In this document: in pieces, positions 23,355 to 35,107 of the stretch
How positions within the stretch are numbered: the first letter of the stretch is position 1
Layout: each line of letters starts with the position of its first letter
Assembly: GCA_030686995.1 (NCBI GenBank)
Contig: CM060694.1
Span: 88,960,762-89,024,761 of the forward strand
Source of the DNA: Artemisia argyi
Taxonomy: Eukaryota; Streptophyta; Magnoliopsida; Asterales; Asteraceae
Length of the DNA stretch: 64,000 nucleotides
Direction: 5' to 3'
Translations under genes and position numbers: made by a program
Notes under the pieces: generated by a model
What the model was told of the DNA's origin: nothing
The model's database searches: none
The model's input: only the letters and a program-made list of their open reading frames with translations

Positions 23355-25889
23355 CTACCATGACACCAATCTACATCCAAGAAATTGACATCCTCCAGTA
23401 TTTGATCTTCTATCCAAACTTGCACCAGCATAGTCACTATCTGAGTAAGTGATCAGCTCCATTGGAGAGTCTCTTGGATACCATAATCCTAGATTAGGAT
23501 AAGTCTTCAAGTATCTAAAAATCTTTTCCACTGCTGTCATATGTGATGTCTTAGGAGTCACTTGAAATCTTGCACAAGCACATACAGCAAACATAATGTC
23601 TGGCCTTGATGAAGTAAGATACATCAAAGAACCAATCATAGATCTGTAAGTGTGGACATCAACATTAGCACCACTAGCATTCTTCAACAATAAGTGAGTG
23701 GTCTTGTCAGCAGGAGTATTTGAAGATTTTGCATCAGTAAACTTGAACTTCTTAATAATCTCAGCCACATATTTGTCTTGACTGATAAATATGCCTTCCT
23801 TACTCTGTTGAACTTGCTGCCCCAAAAAGAATGTAAGTTCTCCCATAGAACTCATTTGAAATTCATCCTTCATCAGCTTCTCAAACTCTTTGCACATCTC
23901 TTGTTTAGTAGATCCAAAGATAATATCATCAACATATACTTGCACAAGTAGGATATCACCCTTGTCTTTCTTGATGAACAAAGTTTGATCAATCTTGCCT
24001 CTATGAAACCCATTATTCAACAAATAATTAGCTAAGGTTTCATACCACTTCCTTGGAGCCTGATGTAAGCCATAAAGAGCCTTAACCACTTTGTAAACTT
24101 TATTTGGGTGTTGAGGATCTTCAAAGCCTGGAGGTTGAGAGACATATACCTCCTCATCAATAGTTCCATACAGAAAGGCACTCTTAACATCCATTTGATA
24201 GACTGTAAAGCCCATAAATGATGCATAGGCTAAAAACAATCTAATAGCCTCTATCCTTGCAACAGGAGCAAACACTTCTTCATAATCAATACCCTCCTCT
24301 TGAGTGTATCCTTGAGCAACCAATCTAGCTTTGTTCCTGATTACAATACCTCTTTCATCTTTCTTGTTTCTGAAAACCCATTTAGTACCAATGACCTTCA
24401 TACCATCAGGCAAGTCACAAAGAACCCAAACCTTTTGAAGCTTAAACTGCAGCAACTCATCTTGCATAGCTTCAACCCAGCTAGATTCTCCTAGAGCCAT
24501 ATACACATTCTTAGGCTCCACCTGTGAGAGAAAACAGAAAAACAAACACTCATTCTTCTTGCTATGTTTCTTGGACTCATACACTTCACTTATGAACCCA
24601 TGAATATCATCTTTCTTTGTCTGTCTTCTAGTCTTTACACCTGATTGAAGTTCACCAATAACATTATCAAGTGGATGCACTTTGTGAATTGTAGACTGTG
24701 ATGTGCTAGGAATATCATATGTTGTAGGCATGTTAGAGATATCTACATCATCACTTGGTGATTCTTGAGAAGTATGGTCCACATTTGGGCTCACAGTGGA
24801 AACTTCTAGTGTAGCAGTGGGAATTGAGTTACCACTGCTAGTAGGAATTTCTTTATTCACACCATCTGCATCACTTGGTTTTTCAGAATTATCAACAAAG
24901 TCCCAAAGTGGCATAACAATTTGATCTTCATCATCTTTGCAAGCTTCATCTTCATCAATGAATTCTTCTGAATCTTCAAAATCTTTGTCTCCAGTACTTG
25001 AAGTGAGAGGAACATAATTCATTGTATTAGATAATGTTTCAAGATCAAATAGCCAATCTGGTCCTGAACCTGCCATGTTTGCTTTATTTTCAAGGAACTG
25101 AACATGCAAGTTCTCTTCAATCTTCTTCGTTCTTAAATTGTAGACTCTAAAAGCCTTGCTAACCATAGAGTATCCAACAAAGAATCCTTCATCTGACTTT
25201 TCTTCAAATTTGCCCAGATGATCAATGGTATTGAGAATAGTAACATGACACCCAAATGGCCTCATAAACTCCAAAGTAGGAGGTCTTCCTCTGAACAACT
25301 CATAAGGTGTCTTGTTCTTTGTTTTGACCACTAAAACTCTATTTTGTATGTAACAAGCAGTGTTAACTGCTTCAGCCCAAAAAGTCACTGGTAGCTTGGA
25401 GTCAGCTAACATGGTTCTAGCAGCCTCAATTAGTGTTTTGTTTCTTCTTTCTGCAACTCCATTTTGTTGAGGAGTTCTTGCAACACTAAATTCTCTCTTA
25501 ATACCTTTGTCTCTGCAGAAATCATCCATAACTTTATTCTTGAACTCTGTCCCATTGTCACACCTGATGATCTTGATTTTCTTTTCAAATTGATTTTCAA
25601 CTTGAGTGATGAATGTTTTAAGAATGCCAGTTGTTTCATCCTTGGTACTCAAAAAGAAAACCCATGTGAATCTACTGAAATCATCAGTCACAACTAGACA
25701 ATACTTCTTCAAATTGATGCTGCTCACAGAGGTAGGACCAAACAGGTCCATATGCAGCATAAAGAGTGGATGATTGATTGAATTGAATGCCTTGGTCTTG
25801 CATGAAGCTCTGTTGCTTTCCTTTGAGACAGGCAACACAAGTTTGATCATTTTCAAATCTTTTCTCTGGTAAGCCTCTGACAAGTCCAT
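23355..25889 (-). pseudogene. Copia integrase core and reverse transcriptase
   Basis: In order: integrase core ([30 protein letters not shown] with the conserved D, D and E), a variable acidic linker, and reverse transcriptase ([30 protein letters not shown] with the YVDD active site). The integrase zinc-binding part lies in the neighbouring frame; a 1-2 base deletion at about 25810 links them. The segment is otherwise open for over 840 codons, so decay is recent. Confidence 0.92.
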
Positions 25890-26427
25890 CTTTCACAATC
25901 TTGTTGATGGTCTTGAAGTTAACATGACCAAGTATTCTATGCCAAAGCATTGATTCATCCAAAGTGGCTTTAGCAAGCAAGCAAGTAACATCATTATTTG
26001 CCACTATGTTCTGCATGTCTATGCTATACAAATTTCCTTTTCTAGGGATTTTAAGCAAAATGTCACTTTCATCAGGAAGCTTATAATCCTTAGATAAGAT
26101 ATAACATTCATCTTCTGTGAATAGAACTCTATGCTTCTTGTCACACATCTGTGACACACTAAAGAGGTTGTACTTGAGTTCTTTCACATATTGCACATCT
26201 TCAAAATCAATGTTTCCAGCTTTGATTGTTCCTTTGCCAGAAACTTTGCCACCAATTCCTCCTCCAAAGCTGACAAAATGTCCATCATAGGGTTGAAAGT
26301 CTGAAAGATAGGACTTATTACCAGTCATGTGCCTGGAACATCCACTGTCTGAGTATCCTTGATCATTAGAAGTCTTTGAATGTCCCTGCACACAAAATAA
26401 AGGAATTAGTTCCTTTTGGGGACCCAA
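25684..26427 (-). pseudogene. Copia protease and integrase zinc-binding region
   Basis: Aspartic protease with intact DSG (SDSGCSRHMTG) near the start, then the GAG-pre-integrase HHCC module (MLWHRILGHVN and [10 protein letters not shown]). It overlaps the previous gag segment in another frame at 26406-26427 and shifts frame again near 25810 into the integrase core. Confidence 0.88.
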
Positions 26428-27050
26428 GCCACAAATGACTTGGATCTGCCTCGTGTATCAATATAATTAAATCTATCAAAGGTCATTGATACACCATTGG
26501 GATGGTCTGAGGTGATGGTTCCTTTTGGTTTCCATTCCCAACGAGCTGAGGCCTTAACAGCATTTCCCATATTTACCCTTTTCTTGTTAACAGACCCACC
26601 AGTGGTAACCTTTGGCCTTACAGTGGTAACTACTGGCTTAGCAGTGGAAACTGCTGGCTTAGAAATTTTAGGTACCCACTTCTGATTATTGTTAACTTTC
26701 TTTTCAAAATTGGTCTTTTTCCCTGTTTGAGTAGATTTAACAAAAGTAGTAACAGGGGGCTTAGGGTAAACTCTGTTTTTATTTCTGGCAGTGGCAACTG
26801 CTGGTCTAGCAGTGGAAACTGCTGGTCTAGCAGTGGAAAGTGGTTTAATGCCAGAATGAAGCAAAACAGACCTGGGAATCATCTTGCTAAGTGGATTTGG
26901 GTGAGTTAAGTTATTAGCATTTTGTCCATTCACCCTTGTATTCCCAAACACTTCCCTTCTTCCCAAGTGGTAGGTACAGCTATAAGCTAAATGGTCAAAG
27001 CTACCACATATATGACAGGGTTTGTTATTGAACACAAAGTCACTACCAAA
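26406..27050 (-). pseudogene. Copia gag C-terminal segment with second zinc knuckle
   Basis: Same frame as gag, after TAA at 27051-27053. It holds a second CX2CX4HX4C knuckle (CHICGSFDHLAYSC), followed by a Thr/Ala/Val-rich stretch with repeated PAVSTARPAV units and basic residues. Several of the repeats are encoded by copies of the CAGTGG motif. It ends with a frameshift into protease. Confidence 0.8.
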
Positions 27051-29129
27051 TTACCTAGATTTGACATGATTCCAACTCCTCATATTACCCCTAGGAGTTG
27101 GTGACCTACTTCTGTACATCTCTGCATATCTAGTAGTGGGCCTAGTGAAATTAGGTTGTGACCTAGGCTTCTCTTTGACAACATCAGGAATACTTCTTTT
27201 AACCTCCACTTTAACCTTCTTAGAAATACTAGGTTTAGACTCAACATTCAAATTATCATCTTTAAGAGATGAGTCACTAGCACTATCAAATACATCAACC
27301 TCAACCTCAACCTTTTCAATTTCAACTGGTTTAACAAACTTTGGTCCATAGGTCATAGGTAGATCCTGAAATTCTTCTAAACCTGTGTGAGCTAAGTCAA
27401 TGCCAGGAGGTGATGGAACACCTCTTAGAGGTGGTGGAACTGTTTTGTATCCAAGTCCTGATTTGGCTTTGCTCACAACTTGGGCTTCCCAAATTTTATC
27501 AATACACTTGGATTGATGATCCAGTGTTTGTTTGGTTATCATTATATTCTCACTAGCCACTTTAACCTTTTCTAGTTCTTCTCTAAGAACCTTATTAATA
27601 GCAACCTGATAATCTAAGTCTCTTCTTAATACTGCAATATCATCATTGAACTTAGATTCATTTGCCCTATAATGCTCTAATTGAGTTTCTAAAACACTTA
27701 GGCCTCTTTTATGATTTGATAAATTATAATTAGTATGAGTTAACTCTATGTGTTGCTCATTAAATTGTGCTTTAAGTTTCTCATACTCTTTTAAGGCCTT
27801 ACAAGATTTAGAACAAGCATTATCAATTTGTACCTCAGAGTCAGAAAAAGCCATTAGTGCAAGCTCTGTAGCAACCATTGCAGACTCTGAATCATCTTCC
27901 TCTTCCTTAGTCATAAAGCTCCAATCAAAGCTCACTCCATCAATGGCCAATAGCCCCTTTGGCTCATCAGTAGTAGGTTCCTTCTTCTTGTCCTGCTTGT
28001 ACCAAGTTGACTTGTTGTCAGACTTCCTTGGCTTCCGACACTCCCTGGCAAAGTGCCCCTTCTTATGACAATTGTAGCACTCCACCTTCTTTTTGTCAAA
28101 ACCTACTGTTTCATTGCCACTGATGTTGATCTTTCTACCAGTCTTCTTCCAAAACTTCTTTGTCCTTAAGCTTAGTAATGCCACTTGCCATTTAATGTCC
28201 ATCTCCTCCATATCATCTTCATCAATTTGATCCAAATCCTCATGATTGAGAATTGAACCACCCACTTGACTTGATATAAAGGCATAAAAAGTAGCATCAC
28301 TAAGTCCTGCAATCTGTCTCTTTGAGCTACCAGTGGAAACACTTCCACTACCAGTGGAAACAATAATGTTAGCACTGTCATCATCACTATCACTTTCTTC
28401 ATCTGAACTATCATCAAGAGATGATGATATGAGTGCTACACTTCCTGAACTTGAACTTATTTTGCCAGCTTTCTTCAATCTTTGTTCAATAACCTTGAAG
28501 TTATTGTACAAGTCATTAAGTTTCATGGTCTCCAACTCTGGCTTATCTTCCCATACAGCAACATTGGTTCCAAACTCAGAGGGTAAGCTTCTTAAGAACT
28601 TTAGATTGAGGTCTTCCCTTTCCACCTCAATTCCAAAAACAATGAGTTGAGTAACAATCTTTTGCAGCCTTGTGAAGATGCTATCAAGAGATTCATTACT
28701 TGATGAACCAAAGTTTTCATAAGTCTGCTTCAGCAAGGTCTTTTGAGTCTTCTTGGTGGAATCATTACCACCAAAAACTTCACAGATCTCATCAAAAAGA
28801 GTCTTTGCAGTCTTGTACTTGCTGAATGCTAGTACTTGGTCTCTGGGAAGTGTCATCAGCAACAAACCTCTTGCCTTGAGATCATTCTTCAACTGAAGTC
28901 TTTCATCAATAGTAACAGGTCCAGTGTTGACCTTAATTACTTCCTTACCACCAATCATCTCTGAAGTAGAACTTGGTTTGAAAGAATTTCCAACCATAAT
29001 GATCTCCCAGAGTGTGTAATCTTGGACCATAAAGAATTATTCTATCATTAGCCTCCACATCTCAAAATCATTCAATTTAAGCTTTGGAAGCTTAGCAGCA
29101 ATGTTTGAGTTACTGGTTTCTGTCTCCAT
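27051..29129 (-). pseudogene. Copia gag
   Basis: The natural start is ATG at 29129 (METETSNSN). A TAA at 29037-29039 interrupts after 30 codons, and the frame continues from a Met at 29030. The gag (UBN2-type) region covers LKARGLLLMTLP to FTRLQKIVTQL; an acidic serine stretch and a CCHC knuckle (CYNCHKKGHFAREC) follow. A coiled-coil-like part comes next and then the VPPPLRGVPSPP region. It forms the capsid of the particle in which reverse transcription occurs. Confidence 0.9.
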
Positions 29130-29179
29130 TGATTCTTCTGAGTGAACTTGAGTCTTCTAAATCAAAGTATCAAAGCTTG

Positions 29180-29191
29180 GCTCTGATACCA
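29180..29191 (-). promoter_or_regulatory. Copia primer binding site
   Basis: Minus strand TGGTATCAGAGC, two bases inside the right LTR; complementary to the 3' end of initiator Met-tRNA. Confidence 0.92.
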
Positions 29192-29193
29192 CT

Positions 29194-29684
29194 TGATGGA
29201 TCTAAACACCTTGAACTTGTGTTAGATTGATACTTTGAATTATATCACTAAGTATGCGGAATCTACTTAGTAACACTTAGAAGTTTGATTGTTAGTAAGA
29301 CAGTTGTATATGAATAAGAACAATGTATGTAAACAAACTATTAGCTCCAATATTATTAATGATAATAATACGAGTGATCTTGATATCACTAGGGTTACAC
29401 CTTGAAGCTCTAGAAACGTATATGACAACTGATGTCAAACCTTTAACCTAAGATCTCCTTTTATAGCACAAGGAGTCCTCTTCTACAAGATAAGTATAAA
29501 GCTAATAGAATAAGATATACACAAGATCTATTCTATATTTATCTAAATACGTTTCCTAACAGTTATCTAATAAGCAGTGGTAATATATGTTCTTGCAGTG
29601 GTAATGAGTTTCCACTGCAAGTACAATCTTCTGCAGTTGTAACATCTTCACTAGCCGTGGTAACTGTTAGTATAATTCCCAACA
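29194..29684 (-). repeat. Copia 5' LTR (right)
   Basis: 491 bp; in element sense it begins TGTTGGGAATTATA and ends CCATCA. Partner of 8090-8580. Confidence 0.93.
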
Positions 29685-29689
29685 CCCTT
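29685..29689. repeat. Target-site duplication CCCTT, right copy
   Basis: Second copy of the copia target site; the F-box frame resumes immediately after it. Confidence 0.9.
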
Positions 29690-31534
29690 TCTATTCGCGG
29701 TGATATCGCTATTGACAACCTTTTTTTACAATGTGAAAGGAATTGTGACTGTGATCGTATATATGATATGTTGTGTGCTTTTGTTGTTCAGTGTAAAGTT
29801 CGGAAACTTGTGATCAAGTTTCCTAATGAGAGGTATAAGGTTCGGTTTTGTTGGGATTTGTTTAAGACTTGGAATTCGCTCGTTGAGTTGAATTTGGAAG
29901 GGGGGTTTATTTTGGATGTGCCGGAATACGAGTTGTTGTTTCCATGTTTAAAGAGACTTGAGTTAGTGTCTGTTGGTTATGTTAAGGATTGTTCGGTTAC
30001 GAATTTGGTTTCTGGATGTCCGGTTTTGGAAGAGTTGTTTGTGGAGAGGGAAGTGTATCCGGATAACTTGGAGATGTTTAAGGTTTCTTCGGTGTCGTTA
30101 AAGAGACTATGGATAGCGTTTCCTAGGTTTGTTATGGGGAATTTTTTAAAAGTTGTGATTCATGCTCCTAAACTGAAATACATTTACGTTTTAGATAATA
30201 TGACTAATGATTACTCTTTGACGAAGCCTTTGGAGCTTGTTGAAGGGAATATTAACCATAGTGCAGAAACTATTGCTCAAATTATTCCGTTTCTCTCGTC
30301 TACCAAAATATTGAACTTGACTTGCATTGGATCATCGGTATGTTTTCTTATCTGTGGTATGTTTTATTTAAGATTTCTAGTTGTAAATCACATACCATGT
30401 CGACATAAGTTGTGCGTTTAAGTTATGATGATCATCTTATGCTATTTTTAAGGTTCAAGAAATAAGAAATGGTCGAAGAACCTCTTGACTAGGCAATAAC
30501 GGTATGGTTTGGCTTTTGCAGGTTCTCAACCACCCTCACAGTTTAGACATACCCATGTTCCCTAACTTAGTCAGACTTGTGATTGATTGGGGATTGGATT
30601 TGATACCGGTTTTGTTAAACAATATGCCTAATCTTGAGCATATTACCTTTTTGCATGTAAGTTAATTTTACCCTAGAACTTTCTTAAGAAGTTTAAACAA
30701 GAAAAATAGTGATATGCTAATTTTAACATTATCTAGTCTTCATACTTTTGTTTCAGTCGCATTTTTTGGATATGCGTTTAGAACTCATTATTTTCTTAAC
30801 GTTGCCTCTGGGCTTTGAAATTGGATAAACAGTTGCTTATTTGATTATATGATTATTTAGAGGTTAAGTGATCAGCTTCATACTAGTTGCAATGAAACTG
30901 ATTGTCTACTCTCAAATTTTAGATCATTTATAATGCTCAGTCTAATTTGGGATACTTCACTCCCATCTAACAAAATGCCTATACTTTTTATTCTTCCGTA
31001 ATAATGTCTTCTTTGGTAAGTATTAAATAATCACATTCAGACACTACGAGCATGTCCAAACACTTTATTCTACAATCCATTTTGTTCAGATATTCTCAAA
31101 TCACACATACAAACACTCCTTATGTCACAAAGTTAATCCTTTAAATTACTAATAATCATAGATTTTTATTAGGTGCAATTGCTATCATTTTTGAATGTTG
31201 AAAGTAAATTTTTATACAGGCACCGTTGCTAATTACTTGTATTATTATTATTGTTATTGTTATTGTTATTGTTCTTGTTCTTGTTCTTGTTGTTGTTCTT
31301 GTTCTTGTTCTTGTTCTTGTTCTTCTTGTTCTTGTTGTTGTTGTTGTTGTTGTTGTTCTTTTTTATCGGTAGCAACAGGAACCTCTGATTGTGGAAGGGA
31401 ACCTACCAGAGGAACCACCGTTTTGTCTGTGTTTTAAGATGAAGGAAATCATACTGCCCAGTAATAGATCTTTGACACAAGAAGAGTTTACCTTAATAAG
31501 GTATCTGCTGAAACATTCCGATATTTTGGCGACA
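29690..31534 (+). pseudogene. F-box/FBD protein, remaining exons up to the Helitron
   Basis: Continuation of the gene begun at 7826. Exon 1 resumes at 29690 and ends 30337 (donor GTATGT). Exon 2 is 30522-30656 (45 codons, donor GTAAGT). Exon 3 starts 31379 and is open to 31534. All introns are phase 0. The protein shows the I-x-x-L-x-L-x-C start and leucine-rich segments of F-box/FBD/LRR proteins (CWDLFKTWNSLVELNL, CLKRLELVSV, GCPVLEELF). The last part matches the FBD start (FKMKEIILP, EFTLIRYLLKHSDIL). At 31535 a Helitron is inserted; reading on into it adds 27 alien residues before a stop. Exon 3 follows a long TTG/TTC microsatellite. Confidence 0.85.
31235..31362 (+). repeat. TTG/TTC/TTA microsatellite before the exon 3 acceptor
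   Basis: About 125 bp of trinucleotides TTA, TTG and TTC, ending 16 bases before the AG acceptor at 31377-31378. It serves as an extended polypyrimidine-like tract of the F-box intron 2. Confidence 0.9.
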
Positions 31535-33423
31535 TCTATACTACTTATAATGTCTCAATGGTCAAAGTCAAATTGTAAAATCCTTAAATTTAAGTCAATC
31601 CTCATTTTACCCTTCTAAACAAAATTGATGGTGAATGTATGGAAATTAAAGTAATATATGGAAACAATACAAGTTTACGAAACTTCTTAACTATGAAATG
31701 TAAATGCGTGAATATAAAGTCGAACAACTTGGAATGAATTGTAAATGGTGCATTTACAAATGAAATGAAATATCCACCAATGCAAATTACATATTAATGA
31801 AAATTAACGGAATGTCAATGCACCATTGCACAAGTCTACAATATATATTTGGCAACTCTTTAAATTTATTTAAGGTAAAATGCAATTAGTCAAATCTTAC
31901 CCCATAATTTTAGGCCATAATTGTTAAAAAAAATTGAATTTAAAAAACTAACCAATGAAGGAAGACTTGCAAAACTTATCATAGACGGGTCATAGTATTC
32001 GGTCCATTATTTCACCGAATCGAGCCGTAACCCAACCTTTTTAAACAGAATATCACGAATGATTTCTTATTCACATTCATCCTCTACCCTCTACTTTTGT
32101 AGATCTTCATTAGTTTTAATTTAGGTCGAACTAAATTTTTTTTTCCGCAGGATTCACATACCAATCCGCATGGAACACCTAAAACAAATAATTCTTTCGT
32201 TTTCGAACATGTAGACCCTCATTCATTTGCTGTTGAAGGTATTAAAATGTTTAATTCATTTTTTTGTTTGTGTTATGATGCGTATGAACTTACTGGTATT
32301 TGTGAGATGCATTGAAGAATTATCAATGAGCATTTATGTGAGTTTGATTACTACATAAACGCTTGGGATTTTAGGAATATCTTATTGCTTCCATTCCTTT
32401 TTTTCCTTACTCTTGATTGTCATAGATAAACATGATGCTTGAGTGCCATGATGCTTTTTGTGTAGGAAAAAAATGGGCCTCACGTATTTTGAACCCAAGA
32501 TGAGAGTGTCTTGAACTCAACATGCTTTTGGTTTGAGAAATACATTTACATCGATATCACTAGCCTTACCAATGCATGCTTCAATTTCCAACTTTTAATC
32601 AATATTTTGCAAGATTATCTTCCATCTTCTATGTATCTTTAAAGCTAAGTCTGTCATGTCGTATGAGTAATTTCCAAGAGTCTCCTGGTGCTGCTGTGAC
32701 CTAATGATTTTTTTTTTTTTTTTTTTTTTTTTGCACGATATTGTGTGAATTATATATATTTACTTTTGTGTTTGTATTTTCAATTGTTCTTCATGATATA
32801 TCTAAGGATACATCGATCAGATTTGAATGTTTACACATTTTTGAGTTGGATATATTTCTGAAGCCAATGTGTATGATGTATATTGTTTTTAGTTCTTATG
32901 AATTTATCGACACGCATATTATTCTAGATCAAGACAATTTCATAGTACTTATTGACTTGTTTAAAGATCTAATTAAGCCACTCCATTTTATAAATAAAAC
33001 TTGTGATCCACAGCCTCATTTTCATCTCCATATTTAACGATGCCCATTTTGTAATCCTTAGTTTCCATAATCTGTATGATGAAAAAGCTTTATATGTACA
33101 AAAAATAAGTGATACTTGTTTAGTTTATTTAAATAGAAAATATTACTAAACAAAAATATTACTATTTTCCTTATATGATAGTTGATCACTTTACTTTTGA
33201 TTTACGGGCATATCAATGGGTTATGCACATGTTATATAAAAAGAGGCATATGCATATTGGAGGTTTCAAAAATAACTAGATGAGTACTCATGCATAACAA
33301 CGAGATTTTCTAACGGCAAACAACTATAGTTACACAAAAACGTTACACAAAACACTTAACCAAAGCATCACTATAACTATCTGCCGCTAGAAATCCCGTT
33401 GCTATGCACGGGTACTCGTCTAG
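31535..33423 (+). mobile_element. Non-autonomous Helitron, 1.89 kb
   Basis: The 5' end reads TCTATACTACTTATAA, the classic plant Helitron start, and the 3' end is a CCCGT...ACGGG hairpin (33395-33412) followed after 7 bases by CTAG. It lies between A31534 and T33424, the expected AT target, with no duplication. It encodes no Rep/helicase, so it is non-autonomous. An exon-like piece at 32151-32238 (CCGCAG acceptor, open frame, GTATTA donor) might be captured host sequence, but I do not recognise it. A run of 25 T is at 32708-32732. Confidence 0.88.
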
Positions 33424-33546
33424 TTTAGAATAAATGCTCATAAAATTGACCGCGAGAAGCGTCAGCAGCTATTGAACTTCCGTCGTAGCTCAGAATGTTG
33501 TTGCTTTGAGTTCACTTATGATATTTGCAACTTTGAGGTCATTTAA
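33424..33546 (+). pseudogene. F-box/FBD protein, 3' end of last exon
   Basis: Joining 31534 directly to 33424 continues the exon 3 frame for 40 codons to TAA at 33544-33546. These codons give an FBD-type ending (IDREKRQQLLNF, then SSECCCFEFTYD), as in family members. The whole gene without both insertions would encode 88 + 216 + 45 + 52 + 40 = 441 residues, the usual F-box/FBD length. Confidence 0.85.
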
Positions 33547-34720
33547 AGCATCTACCAAATACCGGGTAGTTTCTCATTTTCCAGGATTTTTTCAAATCTT
33601 TGCAACTTTTTAATCCGTTTTGTTTACTTGTTTGTAAAAGATGGAAAATCTGACATACTTTTTAATACTAACTCATAGCTGTAACTGATCATAGATTGCA
33701 TGAAGCTGTTAAAAGATTTGTGATGGATGGAAGAAATGGAGTGGGTCATCATTTTTCAGGATAGAATTACTATGAAATTCATTAGAGTATTATGTACAGG
33801 TTTTGGTCCAATTAGGATATTAATATATTATTATGGTTACTTAAAAATTCTATATAGTTTATTTTGGGTATATTGGTTTGCATTCTTGTTTAACTGTTTA
33901 TATGCTTATATAACCATGTTGGGATTGTTTAATTTGGCGATCCCCATGCTGTCATGCATGTTGTTTTTATGAAATGGTGCATTGAAAGAAGGGCATGTAT
34001 GTGAATGTGTTTATTGTGGTGCACTGAGAGTGCACCGGTGGGAGATTATCGTGGGCGAATTATGTTTGTTGTTGGCTGTTATGCTCATACTTTCCTTGTT
34101 AATGAACATAATTCATGAAACCTGAGTTTTGTTTCATGTGTGTGTTGATCTTGAATATAGGTATTGACCTTTTGATTTGCTTGTCTCTTTACGTATCTGA
34201 AGCCAGTTCTCGTAGAATGGGCGTCTCTTCCGGTAACAGTTCAGATTTAAATGTCAAGCATATGTATTTTACACATTCAAAGTCAAGCATATGTATCCTA
34301 TTTAAAACTGGTGTTTGGTTCAGTGATTAGTTTTGGGTCTTAAAATTTTTACAGCTGTGCTTCATGTTTCATCTCTGCCAAGATTTTGTTAACAATAATA
34401 CTATAAAAAGATTCAACAAACAACATTTGTATCATTGTATGCAAATTCCCAAGGACAACAAATACAATACACACATACAGTCCTCTTTTTTATCCACCAA
34501 AATGGTGGCAACTAGGAAATAGACCCGCGGCGAACTTGAAGCATAACAGCGACGATTCTTAAAAACATAAAGATGACTTGTAGATGATGGATGAGAACAT
34601 GGAAAAACAGTTGTCTGAAGTGCCCTTTGGATTTGTGTTTTTAGAACTAGCATATATTAGAACAATCAAGGAATGTTTAGGTTCATTTCCATTCATATTT
34701 CTTGTACTTGTACATGTATT
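33547..34720 (+). other. 3' flank of the F-box gene, no other gene seen
   Basis: AT-rich. The first few hundred bases are presumably the 3' untranslated region. Short open frames on both strands (for example 33727-33972 plus and 34432-34653 minus) show no recognisable similarity or exon structure. Confidence 0.45.
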
Positions 34721-35107
34721 TGTAGAACAATTAATTACTGTATGTTGTTAGTATTATGTTTATTGTATTGTATTTAGTATTTGGGTCGAATGGGTTGGAT
34801 TGGGTTAAACCCAATGCCAAACGTCCCTTTAAGACAGTTAGGAAACAAATGACAGTTATATCGGTTGGGATGAAACGTTGCATCCTTTGGTGATAAGTCA
34901 CAACGTTTCATAACTTATATATATCCCTAAACCGTAGGATTTGTAATCGTTTTTTAACCTTTATATAGTTTATATATTTCAAGTCTTTATATTATCTATT
35001 TTACATATATTATCTGCACACCACATTCACATTCGAACCACCATGAATCCAAAACACAAGTCGAACAAAGATTGGTTCCACAAAGCACCTGTGACACCGA
35101 ACCAACA
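34721..35107 (+). repeat. ARID element LTR1, 387 bp
   Basis: Begins TGTAGAACAATT and ends CCAACA. TATATATAT near 34917 and TTTATATAG near 34961 are TATA candidates. It contains the ATG of the first ORF at 35043. Confidence 0.93.

Larger units (their letters stand above)
8090..29684 (-). mobile_element. SIRE-like Ty1/copia retrotransposon (minus), split by a nested gypsy element
   Basis: Two 491-bp LTRs, primer binding site at 29180-29191, polypurine tract at 8581-8590 and CCCTT duplications define the element. In its own direction the order is LTR, gag, protease, integrase, reverse transcriptase, RNase H (integrase before RT, the copia order), then an antisense ORF and a long extra ORF region, then LTR. 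Without the nested insertion it is about 11.86 kb, typical of the large SIRE/Maximus group. Six differences between the LTRs (about 1.2%) indicate a fairly young insertion. Gag-pol carries several nonsense codons and frameshifts, so this copy is unlikely to be autonomous. Confidence 0.93.

Noticed and set aside
31195..31437. 80-codon Cys/Ser/Tyr-rich frame
   Set aside because: Made by the TTG/TTC microsatellite in an intron; the true exon 3 uses another frame from 31379.
32741..33037. 98-codon plus-strand frame inside the Helitron
   Set aside because: AT-rich, no recognisable domain, no exon signals; could be chance.
34432..34653. 73-codon minus-strand frame upstream of the ARID element
   Set aside because: No domain, no splice partners and no clear start context.
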